Positions 36,056-44,412 of a stretch of DNA of 64,000 nt are shown here, piece by piece (positions within the stretch are counted from its first letter, which is position 1; every line of letters begins with the position of its first letter). A program made the translations under genes and the position numbers. The stretch is from the NCBI RefSeq assembly GCF_013344685.1, contig NZ_CP050137.1:934001-998000 (forward strand), in the 5' to 3' direction. Under the pieces are notes generated by a model. It was not told where the DNA came from. It saw only the letters and a program-made list of their open reading frames with translations, and made no database searches. The stretch is from Sphingomonas sp. CL5.1. GTDB taxonomy: Bacteria > Pseudomonadota > Alphaproteobacteria > Sphingomonadales > Sphingomonadaceae.

Positions 36056-36075
36056 ATGCTGACATTCGTCAGCAT
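36056..36075. repeat. Short hairpin within a repeat-like spacer after rpoN
   Basis: ATGCTGAC (36056-36063) and GTCAGCAT (36068-36075) pair exactly around ATTC. The surrounding 35990-36080 also has GTCATGCCGG and CCGGCGTCC, a composition typical of REP-like spacers in alphaproteobacteria. It lies between convergent rpoN and LysR genes and could serve as a terminator, although no T-run follows. Confidence 0.5.
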
Positions 36076-36097
36076 GACAAGACATGTGGCGCGCACA

Positions 36098-36955
36098 TCA
36101 CCCCACCGCCTCGCGCAACCATGACGTCACCGCCTGGATTCGCGGCGTCGCCTGCCCGTCGGCGTGCATCACCAGCCAGAAGGCGCGGGTCAGCGCGATA
36201 TGCGGCAGGACGGGCATCAGCCGCGCATCGGCCGCGCCGATGAAGTCGGGCAGGATGCCGATCGCCGCCCCCGCCGCGATCATCCGGTGCTGCACGTTGA
36301 TGCTGGTGCTGCGCAGCCGCGCGACGAGGCCGTCATGCACCTCCGACAGATAATCGAGTTCCGGCGCATGGAGATGCTCGGGCACGTAGCTCGCCAGCAC
36401 ATGCCGCTCCAGCGCCGCCGCCGTCTCCGGCGCGCCGGCCGCCGCGAGATAGCCGGGCGCCGCGTAGAGCCGCAGCCGGTAATCCACCAGTCGCGCCACG
36501 ACGAGCTGACGGTTGCGCGGCCGGGCGAGCATCACCGCGATATCCGCCTCGCGCTTCGACGGATCGAGCAGGCCGGACGCGGTGATGAGATCGAGCCGGA
36601 TGCGCGGATGCGCCGCCGCGAACCCCGGCAGGCGCGGCGCCAGCACATGCGTCGCCAGCCCCTCCGCCACGCTCAGCCTGACGTGCCCCGCCGCGCCATG
36701 CGCCGCTTCCCCCTCCGTCGCGGCGGCGATGGCGGCGTCGATCGTCTCGGCGTGATGGAGCAGGGCCTGCCCCGCCTCGGACAGCCGGCGCTCCCCCGCC
36801 ACCGTCTCGAACAGGGGGGCGCCGATCGCGCCCTCCAGCCGCGCGAGCCTGCGCCCGACAGTGGTCGCATCCACCCCGAGTGCCCGCGCCGCGGGCGCGA
36901 TCCGCCCGGCATGGGCCACCGCGAGGAAGATGCGCAGATCGTCCCAATTCCTCAT
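36098..36955 (-). CDS. LysR family transcriptional regulator
   Basis: A 285-residue regulator. The winged HTH spans residues 1-60 (MRNWDDLRIFLAVAHAGRIAPAARALGVDATTVGRRLARLE) and the periplasmic-binding-protein-like effector domain fills the rest. It starts at ATG 36955; the open frame further upstream to 37006 reads through a palindromic repeat and was not used. It is divergent from mmsA with a 200-base gap, so it is the obvious candidate to regulate the valine operon, though that is inference from position only. Confidence 0.92.
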   Translation of the reverse strand: MRNWDDLRIFLAVAHAGRIAPAARALGVDATTVGRRLARLEGAIGAPLFETVAGERRLSEAGQALLHHAETIDAAIAAATEGEAAHGAAGHVRLSVAEGLATHVLAPRLPGFAAAHPRIRLDLITASGLLDPSKREADIAVMLARPRNRQLVVARLVDYRLRLYAAPGYLAAAGAPETAAALERHVLASYVPEHLHAPELDYLSEVHDGLVARLRSTSINVQHRMIAAGAAIGILPDFIGAADARLMPVLPHIALTRAFWLVMHADGQATPRIQAVTSWLREAVG

Positions 36956-36977
36956 AAATCCTTCATCCGTCGCCGCT

Positions 36978-37048
36978 CCAGCCCGCTCCCCCACCCCGCC
37001 TCCCATTCAAAAATACTGACGCGGGAGGCGGGGTGGGGGAGCGGCTGG
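36978..37048. repeat. Stem-loop repeat copy B, between the LysR gene and mmsA
   Basis: The arms 36978-37004 and 37023-37048 are complementary along their whole length apart from one extra base, with an 18-base loop containing, on the minus strand, GTATTTTT. Arm sequence (GGGAGGCGGGGTG), loop length and loop core agree with copy A at 34415-34496, in opposite orientation. It sits inside the divergent promoter region. Confidence 0.85.
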
Positions 37049-37155
37049 CACCGTAATGCAAAAACGCATCCCATCCCGGCAAATTAAGCGGGTTGAGTGC
37101 ATATTTGCCGCACGGCTACAACCCCCGCCGATACGAATCCGACGGAGAGGCAGCC

Positions 37156-38652
37156 ATGCGCATCATCGACCATCATATCGCCGGCCACACCGGCGGCGGC
37201 GCGGGCCGCACCGGCGACGTGTTCGATCCCAACACCGGCAAGGTGCAGGCGCGGGTGAACCTCGGCACGCGGGCCGATCTCGACCGCGCCGTCGCCGCCG
37301 CGCAGGCCGCGCAGCCCGGCTGGGCCGCGACCAATCCGCAGCGCCGCGCGCGCGTGATGTTCCGCTTCAAGGAACTGGTCGAGGCGAACATGCAGAGCCT
37401 CGCCGAATTGCTCGCCTCCGAGCACGGCAAGGTCGTCGCCGACGCGAAGGGCGATATCCAGCGCGGGCTTGAGGTGGTGGAATTCGCCTGCGGCATTCCG
37501 CACGTCCTCAAGGGCGAATATACGCAAGGGGCCGGCCCCGGCATCGACGTCTATTCGATGCGTCAGCCGCTCGGCATCGGCGCGGGCATCACCCCGTTCA
37601 ACTTCCCGGCGATGATCCCGCTGTGGATGGGCGCGGTGGCGACGGCGTGTGGCAACGCCTTCATCCTCAAGCCCTCGGAGCGCGATCCCTCGCTGCCGGT
37701 GCGGCTTTCCGAGCTGTTTCTGGAGGCCGGGATGCCGGAGGGCATCTTCCAGGTCGTCCACGGCGACAAGGAGATGGTCGACGCGATCCTCGACCATCCG
37801 GCGATCGCGGCGGTGAGCTTCGTCGGCTCCTCCGACATCGCGCATTACGTCTATCGACGCGGCGTGGACGCGGGCAAGCGCGTGCAGGCGATGGGCGGCG
37901 CGAAGAACCACGGCATCGTCATGCCCGACGCCGATCTCGACCAGGTGGTGGCGGACCTTACCGGCGCGGCGTTCGGCTCGGCGGGCGAGCGCTGCATGGC
38001 GCTGCCCGTGGTGGTGCCGGTGGGGGACGGGACGGCGGACGCGCTGCGCGAGAAGCTGATCCCGGCGATCGACAAGCTGCGCGTCGGCGTCTCCACCGAT
38101 GCGGAGGCGCATTACGGCCCGGTCGTGACGGCGCAGCACCGCGCGCGGATCGAGCAATGGATCCAGACCGGCGTCGACGAGGGCGCGGAACTGGTGGTCG
38201 ACGGGCGCGGCTTCACGCTTCAAGGCCATGAGGAAGGCTTCTTCATCGGCCCGACCCTGTTCGATCGCGTCACCCCGCAGATGAGCGCATACAAGGAGGA
38301 AATATTCGGCCCGGTCCTCCAGATCGTCCGCGCGCCCGATTTCGAGACGGCGCTCAGGCTGCCGAGCGATCACCAGTACGGCAACGGCGTCGCGATCTTC
38401 ACCCGCAATGGCCACGCCGCGCGCGAGTTCGCCGCGCGGGTGAATGTCGGCATGGTCGGCATCAACGTGCCGATCCCGGTGCCGGTCGCCTACCACACCT
38501 TCGGCGGCTGGAAGCGCTCCGCGTTCGGCGACACCAACCAGCATGGCATGGAAGGCGTGAAGTTCTGGACCAAGGTGAAGACGGTGACGCAGCGCTGGCC
38601 GGACGGCGGGGCATCGGGCGATAGTGCCTTCATTATTCCCACGATGGGATGA
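37156..38652 (+). CDS. mmsA: Methylmalonate-semialdehyde dehydrogenase (CoA-acylating)
   Basis: A 498-residue aldehyde dehydrogenase that turns methylmalonate semialdehyde into propionyl-CoA in valine breakdown. Signature parts: GITPFNFPAMIPLWMGAVATACGN near residue 144, the nucleotide-binding FVGSSDIAHYVY, and catalytic Cys280 in FGSAGERCMALPV, which is specific for MmsA. ATG 37156 has GGAGAGG 6-12 bases upstream. It is the first gene of the operon, with acyl-CoA dehydrogenase 12 bases downstream. Confidence 0.96.
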   Translation: MRIIDHHIAGHTGGGAGRTGDVFDPNTGKVQARVNLGTRADLDRAVAAAQAAQPGWAATNPQRRARVMFRFKELVEANMQSLAELLASEHGKVVADAKGDIQRGLEVVEFACGIPHVLKGEYTQGAGPGIDVYSMRQPLGIGAGITPFNFPAMIPLWMGAVATACGNAFILKPSERDPSLPVRLSELFLEAGMPEGIFQVVHGDKEMVDAILDHPAIAAVSFVGSSDIAHYVYRRGVDAGKRVQAMGGAKNHGIVMPDADLDQVVADLTGAAFGSAGERCMALPVVVPVGDGTADALREKLIPAIDKLRVGVSTDAEAHYGPVVTAQHRARIEQWIQTGVDEGAELVVDGRGFTLQGHEEGFFIGPTLFDRVTPQMSAYKEEIFGPVLQIVRAPDFETALRLPSDHQYGNGVAIFTRNGHAAREFAARVNVGMVGINVPIPVPVAYHTFGGWKRSAFGDTNQHGMEGVKFWTKVKTVTQRWPDGGASGDSAFIIPTMG

Positions 38653-38664
38653 TAGGCAGCCGAC

Positions 38665-39810
38665 ATGACCAACCAGTTTGACCTCACCGACGAGCAGCGC
38701 GAGATCCAGGAGCTGGCGCGCCGCTTCACCGCCGATCGCATCACGCCTTTCGCGGGCGAGTGGGACGAGACGCGGCATTACCCCGTCGATGTGTGGAAGG
38801 CGGCAGGCGAGCTTGGCTTCGGCGCGATCTATGTCGGCGAGGAATCCGGCGGGATCGGCCTCGGGCGGCTGGACGCGGCGCTCATCATGGAGGCGATGGC
38901 CTATGGCTGCCCCGCGACCAGCGCCTATGTCTCGATCCACAATATGGCGACGTGGATGATCGACCGCTTCGGCGACAAGGCGCTGAAGGATCGCTTTCTC
39001 CCCGATCTCGTCTCGATGAACAAGATCGCCAGCTATTGCCTGACCGAACCCGGCTCCGGTTCCGACGCCGCCGCGCTCAAGACGAGTGCGCGGCGGGAGG
39101 GCGATCATTACGTCATCAACGGCACCAAGCAGTTCATCTCCGGCGCGGGCTATAACGACATCTACGTCTGCATGGTCCGCACGAGCGAGGAGAAGGCGAA
39201 GGGCATCTCCTGCCTGGTGATCGAGAAGGACACGCCGGGCCTGTCGTTCGGCGCGCCGGAGAAGAAGCTCGGCTGGAACGCTTCGCCCACCGCGCAGGTG
39301 ATCTTCGAGGATTGCCGCGTGCCGATGGAGAATCGCGTCGGCGCGGAGGGCGACGGCTTCCGCTTCGCGATGGCGGGGCTGGACGGCGGGCGGCTCAACA
39401 TCGGCGCCTGCTCGCTCGGCGGGGCGCAGCGCTGCCTCGACGAGGCGGTGAAATATACCAAGGAGCGGCAGCAGTTCGGCCAGTCGATCGCCGATTTCCA
39501 GAACACCCAGTTCACGCTCGCCGACATGGCGACCGATCTGGAGGCGGCGCGCGCGCTGCTCTACCTCGCGGCCGCCAAGGTCAACGCCAACGCGCCGGAC
39601 AAGTCGCGCTTCTCGGCGATGGCGAAGCGGCTGGCGACCGACAATGGATCGAGCATCGTCGATCGCGCGCTCCAGCTCCACGGGGGCTACGGCTATCTGC
39701 GCGATTATCCGATCGAGCGTTTCTGGCGCGACCTGCGCGTCCATTCGATTCTGGAGGGGACCAATCAGGTGATGCGGATGATCGTCGGGCGGGAGCTGAC
39801 ACGGCAATGA
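38665..39810 (+). CDS. Acyl-CoA dehydrogenase, probably isobutyryl-CoA dehydrogenase
   Basis: A 381-residue FAD-dependent dehydrogenase with normal domain order: alpha (1-120), beta (CLTEPGSGSDAAALKTSA) and C-terminal alpha domain with the catalytic Glu in ILEGTNQVMRMIVGREL. In this operon it should convert isobutyryl-CoA to methacrylyl-CoA, as the pathway needs that step and the other enzymes are all present. Sequence alone does not separate it from other short-chain acyl-CoA dehydrogenases. It overlaps the next gene by 4 bases. Confidence 0.92.
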   Translation: MTNQFDLTDEQREIQELARRFTADRITPFAGEWDETRHYPVDVWKAAGELGFGAIYVGEESGGIGLGRLDAALIMEAMAYGCPATSAYVSIHNMATWMIDRFGDKALKDRFLPDLVSMNKIASYCLTEPGSGSDAAALKTSARREGDHYVINGTKQFISGAGYNDIYVCMVRTSEEKAKGISCLVIEKDTPGLSFGAPEKKLGWNASPTAQVIFEDCRVPMENRVGAEGDGFRFAMAGLDGGRLNIGACSLGGAQRCLDEAVKYTKERQQFGQSIADFQNTQFTLADMATDLEAARALLYLAAAKVNANAPDKSRFSAMAKRLATDNGSSIVDRALQLHGGYGYLRDYPIERFWRDLRVHSILEGTNQVMRMIVGRELTRQ

Positions 39811-40838
39811 GCGAGGTGATCGTCGAGAAAGACGGCGCGGTCGGCCGCATCCGGCTCAATCGCCCCAAGGCACTCCACGCGCTCAACACCGCGATGTGCG
39901 AGTCCGTGCTGGACGCGCTGGAGGCATGGCGCGGCGACGATGCGGTGCGCGTCGTCACGATAGACCATGCCGAAGGTCGCGGCTTCTGCGCGGGCGGCGA
40001 TATCCGCATGCTGGCGGAGAGCGGCGCGAAGGACGGGGCGGAGGCGCGCGCCTTCTTCCATACCGAATATCGCATGAACCACCGGCTGTTCACCTACGCC
40101 AAGGATATCGTGGCGTTCATGGACGGGATCACGATGGGCGGCGGCGTCGGCATCTCGCAGCCGTGCCGCTATCGCGTCGCGACGGAGAACACGCGGCTCG
40201 CCATGCCGGAGACGGGGATCGGGCTGTTCCCGGACGTGGGCGGCGGCTGGTATCTCTCGCGCCTGCCGGGGCGGACCGGGCAGTATCTGGCGCTGACCGG
40301 GCATCGGCTCGACGGCTCGGAATGCCTCGCGCTCGGCCTCGCCACGCATTACCTGCCCGCCGAGCGATTGCCGGAGGCCAAGGCGCGGATCGCGCAGGGT
40401 CCGCAGGCGGTGCTGGATTCGCTCGCCGTCCCAGCGCCGGAGGCCGCGATCCTCGCGCGCCGGGCGGAGATCGACCGGCTGTTCGCCTCCGACCGGCTGG
40501 AGGAGATCTTCGCCGCGCTCGCCGCCGACGACAGCGACTTCGCGCGCGAGACGCTGGCGATCCTCAGAACCAAATCGCCGCAGACCATGAAGGTCAGCCT
40601 CAAACTGCTGCTCGACGGCAAGGCGATGCCGACGTTCGAGGACGAGATGCGGCAGGAATATGCGGTTGGCGGCCGCGTCGTGCAGCGCCACGATTTCCTC
40701 GAAGGCGTGCGCGCGGTGATCGTCGACAAGGACAATGCGCCGAAATGGAACCCGCCGACGCCGGAGGGGGTGAGCGACCATCTGATCGACCAGATTTTCG
40801 CGCCGCTCCCCGATGCGGAGGCGTGGACGCCGAACTGA
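39807..40838 (+). CDS. 3-hydroxyisobutyryl-CoA hydrolase
   Basis: A 343-residue crotonase-superfamily member, longer than enoyl-CoA hydratases because of the C-terminal HIBCH extension (MKVSLKLLLDGKAMPTFEDEMRQEYAVGGRVVQRHDFLEGVRAVIVDKDNAPKWNPP in separate segments). The active site shows GFCAGGDIRML, DGITMGGGVGIS and PETGIGLFPDVGGGWYLSRLPG. It hydrolyses 3-hydroxyisobutyryl-CoA to the free acid, which prevents build-up of toxic methacrylyl-CoA. Start ATG 39807 overlaps the dehydrogenase stop. A 132-base gap full of hairpins follows. Confidence 0.93.
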   Translation: MSEVIVEKDGAVGRIRLNRPKALHALNTAMCESVLDALEAWRGDDAVRVVTIDHAEGRGFCAGGDIRMLAESGAKDGAEARAFFHTEYRMNHRLFTYAKDIVAFMDGITMGGGVGISQPCRYRVATENTRLAMPETGIGLFPDVGGGWYLSRLPGRTGQYLALTGHRLDGSECLALGLATHYLPAERLPEAKARIAQGPQAVLDSLAVPAPEAAILARRAEIDRLFASDRLEEIFAALAADDSDFARETLAILRTKSPQTMKVSLKLLLDGKAMPTFEDEMRQEYAVGGRVVQRHDFLEGVRAVIVDKDNAPKWNPPTPEGVSDHLIDQIFAPLPDAEAWTPN

Positions 40839-40840
40839 CG

Positions 40841-40953
40841 CTCGCCGTCCCGGCGAGGGTCCCATCAAAGTATTACTTTGATGGGCGCCCGAAAGCTGGG
40901 ATCTCGTGCCACACAGGGCCGCGCTTGCGGCCCGCGATCCCGGCTTTCGCGGG
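40841..40953. repeat. Run of three palindromes inside the valine operon
   Basis: Three hairpins follow one another: CTCGCCG/CGGCGAG (40841-40857), CCCATCAAAG/CTTTGATGGG (40861-40885, loop TATTA), and a nested structure whose outer arms are 40888-40903 and 40936-40953 and whose inner stem is GGGCCGC/GCGGCCC (40916-40933). The AAAGCTGGGATC...GATCCCGGCTTTCGCGGGGATGACGG-type text (in parts) is a REP-like element common in sphingomonads. It may stabilise the upstream mRNA or lower expression downstream. Confidence 0.8.
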
Positions 40954-40970
40954 GATGACGGAGGAACGAA

Positions 40971-41753
40971 ATGCCCGATTACGCCAATATCCTGGTCGAG
41001 CAGCGCGGCGCTGTGACGCTCGTCACGCTCAACCGGCCGCAGGCGCTGAACGCGCTCAATTCGGATGTGCTTGCGGACCTGTCAGCAGCGTTCGGCGCCT
41101 ATGACAGGGACGAGGGTCAGCGCTGCCTCGTCCTCACCGGCGCGGGCGAGAAGGCGTTCGCGGCCGGCGCGGACATCAAGCAGATGGCCGACATGGCCGC
41201 CGCCGATTTCTTCCTCCAGGATTTCTTCGCCGGCTGGCAGACCGGAGTGGTCGCGACGCGCAAGCCGTGGATCGCCGCCGTCAACGGCTTCGCGCTCGGC
41301 GGCGGGTGCGAGCTGGCGATGATGGCGGACTTCATCATCGCCGCCGACACCGCGAAGTTCGGCCAGCCCGAGATCAAGCTCGGCGTCGCCCCCGGCATGG
41401 GCGGGTCGCAGCGGCTGACGCGCGCGATCGGCAAGGCCAAGGCGATGGAGATGTGCCTCACCGGCCGGATGATGGGCGCCGACGAAGCGGAGCGCGCCGG
41501 CCTCGTCGCCCGCGTCGTGCCGCTCGCCACGCTGGTGGAGGAAGCGCTCAAGACCGCCGAGACGATCGCCGCGATGCCACCGATGGCGGCGATGGTGAAC
41601 AAGGAACTGGTGAACACCGCGTTCGAGACGTTCCTGTCGCAAGGCATCGTCACCGAGCGCCGGCTGTTCCAGATCCTCACCGCCACCGAGGACAAGGCCG
41701 AGGGCATGGCCGCCTTCATCGAAAAGCGCGCCGGGGTGTGGAAGGGCCGGTAA
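40971..41753 (+). CDS. Enoyl-CoA hydratase
   Basis: A 260-residue crotonase of normal length. Both catalytic glutamates are present, in [12 protein letters not shown] (about residue 112) and [18 protein letters not shown] (about 132), and the oxyanion hole is formed by AAGADIKQM and the GGG loop. In this operon it would hydrate methacrylyl-CoA to 3-hydroxyisobutyryl-CoA. It lies after the palindrome-rich spacer, with GGAGG ahead of the ATG, and is followed by mmsB after 47 bases. Confidence 0.94.
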   Translation: MPDYANILVEQRGAVTLVTLNRPQALNALNSDVLADLSAAFGAYDRDEGQRCLVLTGAGEKAFAAGADIKQMADMAAADFFLQDFFAGWQTGVVATRKPWIAAVNGFALGGGCELAMMADFIIAADTAKFGQPEIKLGVAPGMGGSQRLTRAIGKAKAMEMCLTGRMMGADEAERAGLVARVVPLATLVEEALKTAETIAAMPPMAAMVNKELVNTAFETFLSQGIVTERRLFQILTATEDKAEGMAAFIEKRAGVWKGR

Positions 41754-41800
41754 CCCTCGGCGGCTTCGGGCGTTCAGAACACGGAAAGAGGATGCAGTAG

Positions 41801-42685
41801 ATGGCGCGCGTCGGTTTCATCGGGCTGGGCAACATGGGCGGCGGCATGGCCGCCAACCTCGCGAAGAAGGGGCATGACGTCCGCGCCTTCGATCTGTCGG
41901 CGGAGGCGCTGGACAAGGCGAAGGCCGCCGGCTGCCTGCCGGTCGGCTCCGCGCGCGAGGCGGCGGAGGGCGCCGAAGCGGTCGTCACCATGCTGCCCGC
42001 CGGCACGCATGTCGAGCAGGTCTATGGCGAGAGCGTGCTCGACGTCGCGCTGCCCTCCGCGATCCTGATCGATTGCTCGACGATCGACGTGGCGACCGCC
42101 AGGCGTGTTGCCGATCAGGCGGCGGCCAAGGGGCTGATGGCGGTCGACGCCCCCGTCTCTGGCGGGATCGCGGCGGCCAATGCCGGCACGCTCACCTTCA
42201 TGGTCGGCGGTGCGGCGCAGGCGTTCGAGCGGGCGGAACCCTTCCTCGCCGACATGGGCAAGGCGGTGATCCATGCCGGCGCGAACGGCGCGGGGCAGGT
42301 GGCGAAGATCTGCAACAACATGATCCTCGGCGCGGAGATGATCGCGACGTGCGAGGCGTTCCTGCTGGCGCGGAAACTTGGATTGGAAGCGCAGGCGTTC
42401 TTCAATATCGCCAGCGTGTCGTCGGGGCAAAGCTGGTCGATGACGAGCTATTGCCCCGTCCCCGGCGTCGGCCCGGAGACGCCTGCCGACCATGATTATC
42501 AGGGCGGGTTCGCCGCCGCGCTGATGCTCAAGGACCTGCGGCTCGCGATGGAGGCCGCCGGCAGCGTCGGAGCGGAAGTGCCGATGGGCGCGCGGGCGCG
42601 GGAGCTTTACGAGGCCTATGCCGGCGCGGGCCATGGCGCGCGCGATTTCTCCGGCATCATCAACATGCTGAACCGCAAGCCGTGA
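41801..42685 (+). CDS. mmsB: 3-hydroxyisobutyrate dehydrogenase
   Basis: A 294-residue NAD-dependent beta-hydroxyacid dehydrogenase: Rossmann start VGFIGLGNMGGGMAANLAKKGH, substrate motif DAPVSGGIAAANAGTLTFMVGG, and the catalytic Lys in GAGQVAKICNNMILG. It oxidises 3-hydroxyisobutyrate to methylmalonate semialdehyde, which MmsA then consumes. With it the operon encodes all five steps from isobutyryl-CoA to propionyl-CoA. It overlaps the following gene in GTGA. Confidence 0.95.
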   Translation: MARVGFIGLGNMGGGMAANLAKKGHDVRAFDLSAEALDKAKAAGCLPVGSAREAAEGAEAVVTMLPAGTHVEQVYGESVLDVALPSAILIDCSTIDVATARRVADQAAAKGLMAVDAPVSGGIAAANAGTLTFMVGGAAQAFERAEPFLADMGKAVIHAGANGAGQVAKICNNMILGAEMIATCEAFLLARKLGLEAQAFFNIASVSSGQSWSMTSYCPVPGVGPETPADHDYQGGFAAALMLKDLRLAMEAAGSVGAEVPMGARARELYEAYAGAGHGARDFSGIINMLNRKP

Positions 42686-43149
42686 GCGTCGCCTTCCGCC
42701 GCGAGAGCGACGAGGAGCACAAGGAGCCGCGCTTCGAGCTGCCGATCCCGCCGGGGCCGAACCTCGTCACGCCGCGCGGCCGGGCGCTGATCGACGAGCG
42801 GATCGCGGAACTGGAGGCGGCGCAGGATGGCGCCGAAGAAGCGCGCCGCGAGGAGATCGCGCGCGACCTGCGCTATTGGCGAACGCGCCGCGTCACCGCG
42901 ATCCTCGCGCCACCGCCGCCGGCGGACGAGGCGGCCTTCGGCAGTCGCGTGCGCTTCACGCTCGACGGCGCCGAGCGAACGATCGAGATCGTCGGCGACG
43001 ACGAGGCCGACCCGGTGGCAGGGAAGATCGCCTTCTCCGCTCCGCTCGCCCGCGCGCTGATCGGGGCGGGCGAGGGCGACCTGCTACCGTTCGCCGGGCG
43101 CGAGGATGCGATCGAGGTGGTGGCGATCGAATCGCCTCGCGCCGCCTGA
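42682..43149 (+). CDS. GreA/GreB-like protein
   Basis: A 155-residue protein with start GTG 42682 overlapping mmsB by 4 bases. Residues about 28-70 form a charged helix pair (TPRGRALIDERIAELEAAQDGAEEARREEIARDLRYWRTRR in parts) and the C-terminal part, VGDDEADPVAGKIAFSAPLARALIGAGEGD, is the FKBP-like domain of Gre factors. True GreA stimulates transcript cleavage by RNA polymerase; whether the acidic coiled-coil tip is retained here cannot be decided by eye, so a role of the Rnk or Gfh type (polymerase binding without cleavage) is possible. Position in the valine operon has no obvious metabolic logic. Confidence 0.75.
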   Translation: MSVAFRRESDEEHKEPRFELPIPPGPNLVTPRGRALIDERIAELEAAQDGAEEARREEIARDLRYWRTRRVTAILAPPPPADEAAFGSRVRFTLDGAERTIEIVGDDEADPVAGKIAFSAPLARALIGAGEGDLLPFAGREDAIEVVAIESPRAA

Positions 43150-43158
43150 TCGCTTGGG

Positions 43159-43300
43159 GACTCACGCACGCAACTGATTCCCCCTTCACCAAGCCGGCAA
43201 AATCGTCCCGATTCGGGGCGTTAATCGCTCGTTAACCTGCGTTGACTCGCTAGCGAGCGCGGCGTTACCTAGCGAAACGGGAGCCACTCTTGGATGATTC
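43159..43300 (+). promoter_or_regulatory. CtrA-type box and GANTC cluster upstream of the PEPxxWA-CTERM gene
   Basis: TTAA (43221-43224), seven bases, TTAACC (43232-43237) is a full CtrA half-site pair. Five GANTC sites, the target of the CcrM methylase, stand at 43159, 43176, 43210, 43244 and 43296, and CTCGCTAGCGAG (43246-43257) is a perfect palindrome. TTGACT (43242-43247) could be a -35 but no good -10 follows. Cell-cycle control is inference; the sites are seen directly. Confidence 0.6.
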
Positions 43301-43314
43301 TGGGAGGATTTCTT

Positions 43315-44163
43315 ATGAAAATCCGACACGTTTGTGCTGCGCTCGGCGCACTGGCAATGCCAGCGGTCGCGAGTGCGGGAACAGTCGATACAAGCTTCAC
43401 GACCGATGGCACGGTGGCCCGTTGCGACGATTGTTATACGAGCGCCATCTCCCCGGGCTTCTCGCTGAACTTCTTCGGCAACACCTACAGCAGCTTCTAC
43501 GTCAGCAATAACGGCTATATCACCTTCCAATATGGCACCGGCGGCTACACGCCCTACGGCCTGGGATCGGGCTACTCCGGGCAACCGATCATCGCCCCGT
43601 TCTTTGCCGATGTCGATACGCGCCCGTCCAACGGCGGCACCGTGACCTATGGCAGCGGCACCTACGCAGGTCAGAACGCCTATGCGGTGACATGGAACAG
43701 CGTCGGATATTATCCGGAGCAGACCGACAAGCTGAACACTTTCCAGCTCGTCCTCACGGACCGGTCGGATGTCGGGACAGGCGATTTCGACATCTATTTC
43801 AACTATGACCAGACCCAGTGGGAAACCGGCAGCGCGAGCGGCGGCAGCGGTGGTTTCGGCGGCACGCCCGCGGCGGCCGGCTTCAACGCCGGCACCGGCA
43901 ACGCCAGCGGCACCTACTATCAGATTCCCGGCTCGCTCACGACGGGGAGCTTCGAGGACAACGGCACCAATCCGCTGATCGGGCAGACGAACGACAATGT
44001 TCCCGGGCAATATTTGTTCCAGGTCCGCGCCGGCCAGGTCATTGTCCCGCCGCCGACCGGCGGGGTGCCGGAGCCGGCGACCTGGGCGATGATGATCCTG
44101 GGCTTCGGCGCCGTCGGAGGAATAATGCGCCGGCGGCGGACGACGACGCTGCGCTTCGCCTGA
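43315..44163 (+). CDS. Secreted nidogen-like PEPxxWA-CTERM surface protein
   Basis: A 282-residue exported protein. Signal peptide residues 1-22 (VCAALGALAMPAVASAG), then a domain like the extracellular NIDO domain: SNNGYITFQYG, IIAPFFADVDTR, NAYAVTWNSVGYY, NTFQLVLTDRSDVGTGDFDIYFNYDQTQWETG. The end is the sorting signal VPEPATWAMMILGFGAVGGIMRRRR, of the PEPxxWA type used in Sphingomonadales for exosortase-linked anchoring. No exosortase is nearby. ATG 43315 has GGGAGG 8-13 bases upstream. It is monocistronic, ending in a strong terminator, with a cell-cycle-like promoter region. Confidence 0.92.
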   Translation: MKIRHVCAALGALAMPAVASAGTVDTSFTTDGTVARCDDCYTSAISPGFSLNFFGNTYSSFYVSNNGYITFQYGTGGYTPYGLGSGYSGQPIIAPFFADVDTRPSNGGTVTYGSGTYAGQNAYAVTWNSVGYYPEQTDKLNTFQLVLTDRSDVGTGDFDIYFNYDQTQWETGSASGGSGGFGGTPAAAGFNAGTGNASGTYYQIPGSLTTGSFEDNGTNPLIGQTNDNVPGQYLFQVRAGQVIVPPPTGGVPEPATWAMMILGFGAVGGIMRRRRTTTLRFA

Positions 44164-44179
44164 CGGATCTGTGAATGTC

Positions 44180-44213
44180 GATAACGGCCGGGCCTTCCCC
44201 GGCCGTTGTCATT
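44180..44213 (+). terminator. Intrinsic terminator of the PEPxxWA-CTERM gene
   Basis: GATAACGGCCGGG (44180-44192) pairs with CCCGGCCGTT and GTC (44198-44210) around CCTTC, followed by ATTTCC. A strong GC stem 17 bases after the stop codon. Confidence 0.75.
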
Positions 44214-44412
44214 TCCGCGACGCCCGGTTCCCGGAAACACGCCGGCCGAATGCGGCAGGCGCTCCTCGTCGTCGCCGCCGGCCGCGACTTCGCCCGCATC
44301 GGGCGACAGCGAACGGCGGCCATCATCGTCGGCCCCTTGCCGCTGAGCACGGGGTCGTTACAGCAAGCGCCGGGCCGCACGCCGGCCCGGCGGGGGGAAG
44401 GGACAGGCGAGG

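Noticed and set aside
37006..37090. N-terminal extension of the LysR protein (MGGGVGERAGAA...)
   Set aside because: The residues come from the stem-loop repeat; the family N-terminus starts at MRNWDDLRIF (36955).
44214..44412. Small frames in the spacer before the MHS carrier
   Set aside because: No ribosome site and no family pattern; the stretch probably holds just the promoter and leader of the carrier gene.
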